This document shows, in pieces, positions 9,375 through 17,553 of a stretch of DNA of 64,000 nt (position 1 is the first letter of the stretch; each line of letters starts with the position of its first letter). This stretch comes from Porphyrobacter sp. SLTP. Lineage in GTDB: Bacteria; Pseudomonadota; Alphaproteobacteria; Sphingomonadales; Sphingomonadaceae. The DNA lies in NCBI RefSeq assembly GCF_009905735.1, contig NZ_JAAALE010000001.1, positions 248,001-312,000 on the forward strand, given 5' to 3'. A model generated the notes under the pieces. It was not told the origin of the DNA. It saw nothing but the letters and a program-made list of their open reading frames with translations, and ran no database searches. A program made the position numbers and the translations under genes.

Positions 9375-11441
9375 ATGAACACCAGCGCTGCCGCTGCCGC
9401 TGGCTCCGCCTTGCGCCTCGGTTGGCTGGCGCGCGGCTGGCGCAACGTGCGCGAAGCGGGCGGGATGCAGCTGGCTTTGACCGTCATGCTCCTGTGCGTG
9501 GCGCTGTTCATCGCACGCTACAGCTGGGTGCTGCCCGACGGGTCCGAGCCCACCCCGCTCACCAGCGAGGCTGAGCGCGCGTTCTACGATCTCAGGGCCT
9601 ATTATTCCGCCGATCTGGTCGAGGAAGACCAGCGGGTCGTGCTCGTCGTCTATACCGACCAGACCCTGATCGCCGCGCGCAAACGCTCGCCGCTGGACCG
9701 CGGCCTGCTCGCCAAGACGCTGCGCACGCTCGACACCTTCGAGCCCAAGGCGATCGGGATCGACATCCTGTTCGACCAGCCGCAGGACGAGGACGAGGAA
9801 CTGATCGCCACACTGCGCGCGATGAAAACTCCGGTCGCGGTCGCCTATGCGGCCAAGGCGACCAACCCGGACGACATCGAATACGAACAGCAGCAGTTTC
9901 TCGAAGCCTTCATGGCGCGGCTGAAAGGCAGCAAGGCGCGCCCGGCGAGCATCCGGCTCGACAACACCTTTGGCGCAACCCGGCTGTGGCCCGATATCCG
10001 CGAGGGCCTGCCGCCGCTGCTCGGGCGCGTGATGCTGGCCGATGCGGGCGAACCTGCCACCGCCTTTGCCAATTACGAGGGCGCGATCGATTACCGGCGG
10101 CCCAAGTTTCAGGATTCGGTGCTGTTCCCCCCGGCCCAGATCGACCTGTTCGTCGATCCCGACCCGGAGATCCTGCCCTTTCTCAAGGAACAATATGCGG
10201 GCAAATATATCCTGATCGGCGGCGATATCGTCGACTATGACCGGGTTGAGACGACCTTCACCTCGATCAATGGCGAAGTGCCCCCAGGGATTGCCGTCCA
10301 TGCCGAGATCATCGCCCAGATGCTCGATGGTCGCGTTCTCACCCCGATCCCGGCTTGGGTGCTGTGGGCCATGGCGATTCTGGTGATCATGGTCGCGGTT
10401 CTGACCGCCCTGCTCGAATGGCCCGCGCGGCGGCTTGCGCTGTTTGGCGTCGCCCAGCTGGTGATTTTTCAGGGCGTGCCGGTGCTGTTGCAGGTTCGCA
10501 ATGTCGATACCTACGGATTGCCGGTGGTCGGCTGGCTGATCGGGTGGATCATCGTCTTCACCGCCGTCACCACCGCCGCGCGCGCATCGGGCGCGGTCCA
10601 GCGCAATTTCGCCACGGGAGCGCTCGGCAAATACATCCCGCGCGACATCGCCCTGGCGATTATCGACAAGCCCGAATTGCTGTCATTGGGCGGCGAGAAG
10701 CGCGCAATTTTCGTGCTGTTCAGCGATCTGGAGGGCTTCACCAAGATGAGCCACGCGATCGAGCCGGAGATGGTGGCCAAGCTGCTCAACCGCTATCTTG
10801 ATCTGCTGAGCCAGGTGGTGCTCGATCATGGCGGCGTGATCGACAAATTCGTCGGCGATGCGGTGGTGGCGTTCTGGGGTGCGCCGATCAGCCGGCCGGA
10901 TGATGGCACGCGCGCGGCACGCGCGGGCTATGCGATGTGGCAAGCGGGCGAGGCGTTCCGGCGCGAGGTGGCAGCGATGGATGCCAGCCTGCCGCCGATC
11001 GGCAAGACCCGCGTGGGCCTGCATTACGGCGAGGCGGTGATCGGGAACTTTGGCGGCGCGACCCGGATCCAGTATACTGCGCTCGGCGACTCCATGAACA
11101 CGGCTGCCCGGCTTGAGGCGGCCAACAAGGCGCTCGATTCAGCGGTGATGGCCAGTCGCGAATTCGCCGAGGCTTCGGGGCTCGACTGGTGGCGCGCCAT
11201 GGGACGGGTGCAATTGCGCGGGCGAGCGCGGGCGGTGGATCTGTTTGAACCTGCGCCTGATTTCCCGGCCGAAGACCGCGCGCTGCTGGCCGAGGCTTGC
11301 CAGCTCGCCGCGACGGACCGCGCAACCGCGCTCCGGTTGGCCCAGCAGGTGGCCGCGCGCCACCCTGATGATACAGCGCTGAGCAATCTTGCCCGGCGCA
11401 TGGAAGCAATGGACGAGGGAGGAACCTATGTTCTCGGATAA
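9375..11441 (+). CDS. CHASE2 domain adenylate cyclase (class III)
   Basis: A 688-residue membrane cyclase. There is one transmembrane helix near residues 32-55, a periplasmic CHASE2 sensor (about 60-320), three transmembrane helices (about 325-400) and a C-terminal class III cyclase domain (about 440-640). Metal-binding aspartates are Asp451 in LFSDLEGFT and Asp495 in FVGDAVVAFWGAP. The adenine-selecting lysine (IDKF) and aspartate (YTALGDSMNTAARLE) fit an adenylate rather than guanylate cyclase. It begins 15 bases after the CHAT gene and its end overlaps the next gene by 14 bases. CHASE2 senses unknown extracytoplasmic cues. The product cAMP could act on the two cNMP-binding domains of the oxidoreductase encoded at 25375-27912. 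Confidence 0.93.
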   Translation: MNTSAAAAAGSALRLGWLARGWRNVREAGGMQLALTVMLLCVALFIARYSWVLPDGSEPTPLTSEAERAFYDLRAYYSADLVEEDQRVVLVVYTDQTLIAARKRSPLDRGLLAKTLRTLDTFEPKAIGIDILFDQPQDEDEELIATLRAMKTPVAVAYAAKATNPDDIEYEQQQFLEAFMARLKGSKARPASIRLDNTFGATRLWPDIREGLPPLLGRVMLADAGEPATAFANYEGAIDYRRPKFQDSVLFPPAQIDLFVDPDPEILPFLKEQYAGKYILIGGDIVDYDRVETTFTSINGEVPPGIAVHAEIIAQMLDGRVLTPIPAWVLWAMAILVIMVAVLTALLEWPARRLALFGVAQLVIFQGVPVLLQVRNVDTYGLPVVGWLIGWIIVFTAVTTAARASGAVQRNFATGALGKYIPRDIALAIIDKPELLSLGGEKRAIFVLFSDLEGFTKMSHAIEPEMVAKLLNRYLDLLSQVVLDHGGVIDKFVGDAVVAFWGAPISRPDDGTRAARAGYAMWQAGEAFRREVAAMDASLPPIGKTRVGLHYGEAVIGNFGGATRIQYTALGDSMNTAARLEAANKALDSAVMASREFAEASGLDWWRAMGRVQLRGRARAVDLFEPAPDFPAEDRALLAEACQLAATDRATALRLAQQVAARHPDDTALSNLARRMEAMDEGGTYVLG

Positions 11442-12174
11442 CATGAAATCGCGGCTGACGGCGCTCGCGCTTGTGGGTGCGGCGCTGGCGCTTCCGGTTG
11501 CGGCGATGGCCGGGGTGGTGGTGAAATCCACCGGCCCTTCCTCGTCCAAATACCCGGTTGGCACCAAGGTCGATGACAATGCCTCGATCACGCTGAAGGC
11601 GGGGGATGTGATCACCGTGCTCACCGCAGACGGCACGCGCGTCATCAAGGGGGCTGGAACCTTCCGTGTGGGCGACCGTCCGCAGGTCGCAGCGGACCGC
11701 TTCGCCTCCCTAACCCGGAAGCGCGCCGCCACCCGCGTGCGGACCGGGGCCGTGCGCGGCGAGGCGGACGAGAACCCGACCAATCCCAGCCTGTGGTATG
11801 TCGACGTCACCCGTTCGGGCACAATCTGCCTTTACGACCTTGCCACTGTGCGCCTGTGGCGCCCCGGCACGCCCGGCACCAGCACCTACCGGATGTTCAA
11901 CCGTGAGAACGGCGCAGCGGTCGATGTCACCTTCGACGAGACGGTGATGATCGCCGCGCTCGATCCGGCGCGCCTGCCGATCGTGGAGGGCGCGCCCTAC
12001 ACCATCACCGGGCCGGACAACGCCACCAGCGCGCAGATCGACTTCGTGCTGCTGCCCGAAGATTACGAGGCGCCCGATGCGCTCGCCGAAGCGCTGATCG
12101 CCAAGGGCTGCACGGTGCAGCTCGAAGCGCTGGCCTCCAGCCTTGAGGCGTCGGCCGAAGCCAGCGGGGGCTGA
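11428..12174 (+). CDS. Exported protein of unknown function, FecR-like N-terminal region
   Basis: A 248-residue protein with a clear signal peptide (hydrophobic core ALALVGAALALPVAAMA). The ATG at 11428 is preferred because GGGAGGA sits 5 bases upstream; it overlaps the cyclase stop by 14 bases, implying translational coupling. Residues 30-85 contain a beta-rich stretch (AGDVITVLTADGTRVIKGAG) of the kind found in FecR-like and SH3-like periplasmic domains; the rest is not recognised. Two cysteines, one in ICLYD and one near the C-terminus in KGCTVQ, could form a disulfide. Position as last gene of the MBG/CHAT/CHASE2 set suggests a periplasmic accessory, perhaps a ligand or modulator of CHASE2. 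That role is inference only. Confidence 0.75.
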   Translation: MFSDNMKSRLTALALVGAALALPVAAMAGVVVKSTGPSSSKYPVGTKVDDNASITLKAGDVITVLTADGTRVIKGAGTFRVGDRPQVAADRFASLTRKRAATRVRTGAVRGEADENPTNPSLWYVDVTRSGTICLYDLATVRLWRPGTPGTSTYRMFNRENGAAVDVTFDETVMIAALDPARLPIVEGAPYTITGPDNATSAQIDFVLLPEDYEAPDALAEALIAKGCTVQLEALASSLEASAEASGG

Positions 12175-12358
12175 AACCGCATTGGCTGTTGCATCCCGGC
12201 CCCAAGCTTGGGACAAGGGGGCAGGGGTCGGTCATACGGGGGGAATCGGTAGGCGGACGATCAAACCAGACGCAGGGTTACAAGCATCGCATGGGGGCGC
12301 GTGCTAGCCTGTCATGGTTTAGGGCAATCCGGCTCTCGGGCATCTCGGGGGGGATGGG

Positions 12359-13744
12359 ATGAGGCGATTTTGGGCGGATGTGATCACTGGCCTGGCGCAG
12401 CGGCGGGGAGCTTTGCGCGTCGCGGCGGTGGTCGCTCTCGCCGCGCTCTACCCGGCCTCTGGCGCGATCGGTAACGGCACATTCGAAGGCGTCGCCAGCT
12501 GCGCCGGATCGACCTGTCATGGCCGGGCCGAAGGCAATGGCGCGGTGGTCCGGCAGGACGAGATCGCCACCTGGCAAGAACCCTCATCCCCCAGCGGCGC
12601 CCATTCCCGCGCCTATGCCGTGCTCGGCGGTCGGCGCGGGCAGCAGATCGCAGCAAGCCTCGGGCTGGGTAATGCGCAATCGGCCCCGGCGTGCCTCGGA
12701 TGCCATTCCACCAATGTCCCCGCCGGTCAGCGCGGGGCGAAGTTCACGGTCACCGACGGGGTCGGGTGCGAAAGCTGCCACGGGCCGTCGGGCGGGACCT
12801 GGCTGGCAGAGCACTATGCGCTGCCCGCCACCCATGCCTCGAACGTCGCGGCCGGGCTGACGCCGCTCGACAATCCCAAGGCGCGGGCCAATGTCTGCCT
12901 CGATTGCCATTATGGATCGGCGAAACCGGGTCAGTTCGTCACCCACGCGATGATGGCGGCAGGCCACCCGCGCGTCTCGTTCGAGCTCGATCTGTTCAGC
13001 GCGCTCCAGCAGCACCACAATATCGACGGGGATTATACCGCACGGAAGGCGACGCCCAATTCGGTGCGGTTCTGGGCGGTGGGGCAGGCCGAAGCAGTGC
13101 GCCGCGCGACCAGCCTCTTCACGCAGCCCAAATTCGCCTACGAGGGCGCCTTCCCGCAGTTCTATTTCTACGACTGCCATTCGTGCCACCGGACAATCAC
13201 CGATGGCCCGCACCGCAAGCTCACCTTCGAGACCAATCCCGCGCGGCCAATCCCGTTCGGCAACCCGCCGTTCAATGACGAGAACATGATCATGCTTCAG
13301 GCGGTCGCAGGCGCGCTGGTGCCGGGCGAGGCGGCGAAGTTCCAGAGCGCCGCGCGCGGCTTCCATGCGGCGATGGGGCAGGGGCCGGGCGAGGCGCGCG
13401 CTGCTGCGCAGGCATTGTCGGTCCATGCCGGTCTCTTGGCCGATGCCTTGTCGGGTCGTGCCTATGCAGATGCCGACGCATTCAAGGTGATCGCGATCAT
13501 CGCGGGCGAAGCGACGGCGCCGCGCTTTACCGACTATGCCGGATCGGTGCAGGCGGTGATGGCGGTCGATACGCTGCTGAATGCGCTGGTGCGCGAAGGC
13601 CGGGTGACGCAGGGCGCAGCGGCGGGAATCCGCGGCGAAATCGCCCGGGCGTACAAGGCGGTCGAGGAGCCCAATGCCTACCGCCCGGCCGATTTCCGCG
13701 CTGCGCTCAAATCGGCCAGCGGCGCGATTGGCAGGCTGCAATAG
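12359..13744 (+). CDS. Five-heme c-type cytochrome (cytochrome c554-like)
   Basis: A 461-residue exported protein with an N-terminal hydrophobic signal or anchor (residues 20-36). It has four standard heme motifs (CLGCH, CESCH, CLDCH, CHSCH) and a fifth near the N-terminus, Cys48-Ala-Gly-Ser-Thr-Cys53-His54, which is CX4CH rather than CX2CH. Scattered histidines in the spacers could be distal ligands, as in the cytochrome c554/NrfA-like multiheme fold. The C-terminal 150 residues are helical and without cysteine. It is the first gene of a four-gene operon whose members are separated by 2 bases or fewer. A role carrying periplasmic electrons to the downstream barrel/decaheme pair is inferred from context; no substrate can be named. 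Confidence 0.9.
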   Translation: MRRFWADVITGLAQRRGALRVAAVVALAALYPASGAIGNGTFEGVASCAGSTCHGRAEGNGAVVRQDEIATWQEPSSPSGAHSRAYAVLGGRRGQQIAASLGLGNAQSAPACLGCHSTNVPAGQRGAKFTVTDGVGCESCHGPSGGTWLAEHYALPATHASNVAAGLTPLDNPKARANVCLDCHYGSAKPGQFVTHAMMAAGHPRVSFELDLFSALQQHHNIDGDYTARKATPNSVRFWAVGQAEAVRRATSLFTQPKFAYEGAFPQFYFYDCHSCHRTITDGPHRKLTFETNPARPIPFGNPPFNDENMIMLQAVAGALVPGEAAKFQSAARGFHAAMGQGPGEARAAAQALSVHAGLLADALSGRAYADADAFKVIAIIAGEATAPRFTDYAGSVQAVMAVDTLLNALVREGRVTQGAAAGIRGEIARAYKAVEEPNAYRPADFRAALKSASGAIGRLQ

Positions 13745-13746
13745 CC

Positions 13747-15699
13747 ATGCGCAAGGGGGGGACATTCTGGGTTGCAGCGAGCGCCTTGGTGCTCGCCTCC
13801 TGCGGGGGCGGAGGCAGCAGTTCGGGCGGCGGCGGCGCAACCGGCGGTGGACCCGCGCCGACACCCACGCCGCCGCCTGCCGGACAGGTGTTTTCCGTCC
13901 CTGCCGCCGAAAGTCTCACCAGTGCGGAAGTCGGCACGATCATCGCCCAGGCCGCCGCCGAAGCGCGGGCGCGCGGGGTGGCAGCGACCATCGCGGTGAC
14001 GGATCGGGTGGGGAACGTGCTCGGCGTCTTCGCCATGCCGGGAGCCGCGGGCACCGCGCGCATTCCCTCCGCGCCCGATGGCAGCAATCAGGACGCGCAG
14101 GGTCTCACGATCCCGAGCGCCGGAGCGGCCATCGCCAAGGCGATCACCGGCGCGTACCTGTCGAGCGGCGGCAACGCCTTTTCCAGCCGCACGGCGAGCT
14201 TTATCGTGCAGGAGCATTTCCCGCCTGCGCCGACCACCGCAGGCCTCGAAAGCGGCCCGCTGTTCGGGGTGCAGTTCAGCCAACTGCCATGTTCCGATCT
14301 CGCCGCGCGGGCGAGCGACGGGTTTATCGGCCCCAAGCGCTCACCGCTGGGCCTCGCAGCCGACCCCGGCGGCTTCCCGCTCTACCAGAATGGCGTGGTC
14401 GTCGGCGGCATCGGGGTGATTGCGGACGGCAGTTACAGCTTCGACCCCAACGTGCTCGACCGCGATGCCGATGTGGACGAGGCGATTGCGCTCGCCGGGA
14501 CGGTGGGCTTCGAAGCCCCGATCAACATCCGTGCCGATCGCATCACTGCTGACGGAACCTCGCTGCGCTATACCGACGTTGAATACCCGCAGATCAGCAA
14601 TGTCGCAGGCGCGAGCTTTGCCAGCACCGCAGGGGCGCTGGTGCCGGTTACGGGCTATTACATGGGAACGGCGCTGCTGGCGGGCGCGACCTACGGCACC
14701 GAGGCTTCGGGCGTGCGCGCGTCGAGTGCGGCCGAGTTTGCCAACCGCGACGCCTTCGTCCTGTCGAACGGCGCGGGGGCGAACCGCTTTCCGGTGCGCG
14801 GCGGAACGGACGTGGGCGATGTGGCGAGCCCACTGACCGCGGCTGAGGCGCGGGTGATCCTTGAAGAAGCCTTCACCGTGATGAGCCGCGCGCGGGCGCA
14901 GATCCGCCAGCCGCTCGACAGCCGCGCGCAGGTGACGATCAGTCTGGTCGACACGCGCGGGCAGGTGCTGGGCCTTGTCCGCTCTCCCGATGCGCCGATC
15001 TTCGGCATTGATGTGAGCTTGCAGAAGGCGCGCACTGCCAATTTCTTCTCGGGCGCGTTTGCCGCCAATGAGTTGCTGGCGGCGGGCGGCGAGGTGACGC
15101 AATTCGTCGCGCGGACGCGCAGTTTTCTCGGCGATCCTGCCGCGCTGACGGGGGGCACAGCATTCTCCGACCGCGCCAATGGCAACCTCTCGCGGCCATA
15201 CTTCCCCGATGGTGAGGTGGGCCAGCCGAATGGCCCACTGTCGCGTCCGGTCCAGCAGTTCAATCCGTTCTCGACCGGGCTGCAAAGCGCGCTGATCGTC
15301 GGCAATCTCGCGCAGCATCTCGCCTTCGTCACCGGAGCCAGCGCGCAGGACACCCCGCGCAGCTGCACCACCCTGCCGCAGATCGCGGGCGGCAATTCGC
15401 GGCTGGCGAACGGCATCCAGATCTTCCCCGGCTCGGTGCCGGTCTATCGCGGCAATGTGCTGGTCGGCGGCATCGGGGTTTCGGGGGACGGGATTGATCA
15501 GGACGACATGATCAGCTTCCTCGGCCTGCATAACGGCGCGAACCGCGCTGGCGGGGGCCTGGGCAATGCGCCGCCCGCGATCCGCGCGGACCGGATTGTC
15601 GTTGCGGTTGGCAATCGGCAAGTGCGGCTGCGCTACGTCAATTGCCCCTTTGCGCCCTTCCTCGATACGGCCGCGCAGAACGTGTGCGAGGGGCTGTAG
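13747..15699 (+). CDS. Lipoprotein with two GlcG/HbpS-type (DUF336) domains
   Basis: A 650-residue lipoprotein: lipobox LASC with Cys19, then a Gly/Ser/Pro-rich linker. The first GlcG/HbpS-like domain starts near residue 55 (LTSAEVGTIIAQAAAEAR, then IAVTDRVGNVLGVF). A second begins near residue 365 (LTAAEARVILEEAFTVMSRA, then SLVDTRGQVLGLVRSPDAP). GlcG/HbpS proteins bind heme or small hydroxylated metabolites and some act in heme sensing; two fused copies in an outer-membrane-type lipoprotein is unusual. It sits 2 bases after the five-heme cytochrome gene and abuts the barrel gene with no gap. A heme-handling or electron-relay function beside the cytochromes is plausible but not shown by catalytic residues. 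Confidence 0.85.
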   Translation: MRKGGTFWVAASALVLASCGGGGSSSGGGGATGGGPAPTPTPPPAGQVFSVPAAESLTSAEVGTIIAQAAAEARARGVAATIAVTDRVGNVLGVFAMPGAAGTARIPSAPDGSNQDAQGLTIPSAGAAIAKAITGAYLSSGGNAFSSRTASFIVQEHFPPAPTTAGLESGPLFGVQFSQLPCSDLAARASDGFIGPKRSPLGLAADPGGFPLYQNGVVVGGIGVIADGSYSFDPNVLDRDADVDEAIALAGTVGFEAPINIRADRITADGTSLRYTDVEYPQISNVAGASFASTAGALVPVTGYYMGTALLAGATYGTEASGVRASSAAEFANRDAFVLSNGAGANRFPVRGGTDVGDVASPLTAAEARVILEEAFTVMSRARAQIRQPLDSRAQVTISLVDTRGQVLGLVRSPDAPIFGIDVSLQKARTANFFSGAFAANELLAAGGEVTQFVARTRSFLGDPAALTGGTAFSDRANGNLSRPYFPDGEVGQPNGPLSRPVQQFNPFSTGLQSALIVGNLAQHLAFVTGASAQDTPRSCTTLPQIAGGNSRLANGIQIFPGSVPVYRGNVLVGGIGVSGDGIDQDDMISFLGLHNGANRAGGGLGNAPPAIRADRIVVAVGNRQVRLRYVNCPFAPFLDTAAQNVCEGL

Positions 15700-17553
15700 A
15701 TGGGCTGGCTGCTCCCTGCGCTGCTGCTGCTCCAGACGAGCCCCGCGCCCGAAGAGGTGCAGGCCCAGCCTGCGCCCCCCGGCGAAGAACCGTCGCAGGA
15801 TTGGGAACAGGATGTCCCGCCGGTCGACCCCGAGATCATCGATGGCCGCCAGCGCCCCGGCTACACCGCCCCGTTGCCCGAACGGATCGAACAAAACAAC
15901 GAAGGCGCTATCCGCGCGCCGCCGCCCAGCGCCTTTCCGACCGACCAGCTCCCCATTCCCGATCGCTGGCGGCTGATCGAGAGCCTCGGGCTGGTCAAAG
16001 AGAACCTGTTCGATCCCTATAACCAGAACACCTACAAGGGCGACCGGCCGATCAACCGGGCCAAGGTGCCGTGGCTGCCGATCAAGGAGGACGACTGGTT
16101 CTTCGTCGCCAACCTCATCAGCGATTCTGTCTACGAACCGCGGACCTTCCCCATTCCCGTCGGCGTGCAGACCACTGAAGACCCCGACCGCAACGACGTG
16201 TTCGGCAACGACTTCAGCCAGGTTTTCAGCCAGACCTTCATTGCTGGGTTCGCGCTGCTGAAAGGTTCGACCACCTTCAAGCCGCCGAGCATCGAATACC
16301 GCGTCACGCTGGCTTACAACGTCAACTATGTCGACGTGCCCGAACGGCGCGTGCTGTTTGTGGAACCCTCACGCCCCAGCCACCGGCTCGACCATTTCCT
16401 CGGGGTGCAGGAAGCCTTCGTCGATTACCACTTCAGCCAGTTCGACAATGACCGGTTCGATTTCATCTCGATCCGCGCCGGCATCCAGCCGTTCCAGTCG
16501 GATTTCCGGGGCTTCCTGTTCAACGACCAGCAGCTGGGCGTGCGCCTGTTCGGATCGCGCGACAACAACCGCTTCCAGTTCAACCTCGGCGCGTTCTGGC
16601 GGCTGGAGAAGGACACCAATTCCGGCCTCAACGCGATCCTGCGCAGCCCGCGCGATGACTTCGTCTTCGTCGCCAATGCCTATCGTCAGGACTTTCTGAT
16701 CCCGGCGCTGACCAGCCAGATCACCGTGGTTTACAACATGAACCGCGAGGCCGACGATATCCAGATCGACACCAACGGCTTCCCGGTGCGCCCGGCGCTG
16801 CTGGGGACGCTGAGGGGCCGCGAATATGACGCGGTCTATCTCGGCTACAATGTCGACGGGCGGCTGGGGCGGGTGAACCTCACCGGCAGTTTCTACTGGG
16901 CGTTGGGGGAGGACCGGAACAGTTTCTTCACCGACCGCCCGGCCCATATCAACGCGCAGTTCGCGGCGGTTGAAGCGAGCTATGACCGTAACTGGATGCG
17001 TTTCCGCCTGTCCGCTGCCTATTCGAGCGGGGATAGCGATCCCTATGACGATACCGAAGGCGGGTTCGACGCGATCTTCGAAAACCCGGTCTTTGCGGGC
17101 GCGGATACGTCCTACTGGATCCGCCAGACGATCCCCTTTGCGGGCGGTGGCCGCGCGGTCAGCATCAATGGCCGCAATGGTCTGCTGAATTCGCTGCGTT
17201 CCTCCAAGGAACAAGGGCAGAGCAATTTCAACAACCCCGGCCTGATCCTTGCCGGGGTCGGCGCGGATTTCGATCTGACGCCGCAGTTCCGCGTGTCAGC
17301 CAACGCCAACCACCTGTGGTTCGAGAACACCGCCACCCTGCAAGTGCTGCGCAACGAAGGCTCGATCCCGCGCGAGATCGGCTTTGACCTGTCGGCCGCC
17401 GCGATCTGGCGGCCCAAGGCCAATCAGAACCTCGTCTTCCGTCTGTCTGCCGCAACGCTGGTTGCCGGCGACGGCTTCAAGGACCTGTTCACCGCGCGCG
17501 GCGGCGGACAGGAGTTTGTTTCGATCCTCGCCAACGTGGTGCTGACCTACTGA
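15700..17553 (+). CDS. Putative outer-membrane beta-barrel protein of the cytochrome operon
   Basis: A 617-residue protein whose ATG directly follows the lipoprotein stop with no gap. A short signal-like start (MGWLLPALLLLQ) is followed by a Pro/Glu-rich segment to about residue 95, then a long series of alternating polar/aromatic strands (for example VTLAYNVNYVDVPERRVLFV and GRLGRVNLTGSFYWAL). It ends in VVLTY, an aromatic terminus typical of barrel proteins inserted by the Bam machinery. I do not recognise a named family; it resembles large porins of the alginate-export type. Between a lipoprotein and a decaheme cytochrome it fits the porin part of a porin-cytochrome conduit such as Mtr or Pio, though without detectable similarity to MtrB/PioB that I can verify. 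Confidence 0.75.
   Translation: MGWLLPALLLLQTSPAPEEVQAQPAPPGEEPSQDWEQDVPPVDPEIIDGRQRPGYTAPLPERIEQNNEGAIRAPPPSAFPTDQLPIPDRWRLIESLGLVKENLFDPYNQNTYKGDRPINRAKVPWLPIKEDDWFFVANLISDSVYEPRTFPIPVGVQTTEDPDRNDVFGNDFSQVFSQTFIAGFALLKGSTTFKPPSIEYRVTLAYNVNYVDVPERRVLFVEPSRPSHRLDHFLGVQEAFVDYHFSQFDNDRFDFISIRAGIQPFQSDFRGFLFNDQQLGVRLFGSRDNNRFQFNLGAFWRLEKDTNSGLNAILRSPRDDFVFVANAYRQDFLIPALTSQITVVYNMNREADDIQIDTNGFPVRPALLGTLRGREYDAVYLGYNVDGRLGRVNLTGSFYWALGEDRNSFFTDRPAHINAQFAAVEASYDRNWMRFRLSAAYSSGDSDPYDDTEGGFDAIFENPVFAGADTSYWIRQTIPFAGGGRAVSINGRNGLLNSLRSSKEQGQSNFNNPGLILAGVGADFDLTPQFRVSANANHLWFENTATLQVLRNEGSIPREIGFDLSAAAIWRPKANQNLVFRLSAATLVAGDGFKDLFTARGGGQEFVSILANVVLTY

Noticed and set aside
12201..12212. Palindrome cccaagcttggg upstream of the five-heme cytochrome gene
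   Set aside because: A 12-bp palindrome alone in a GC-rich gap is not enough to claim an operator; no second copy or promoter geometry was seen.
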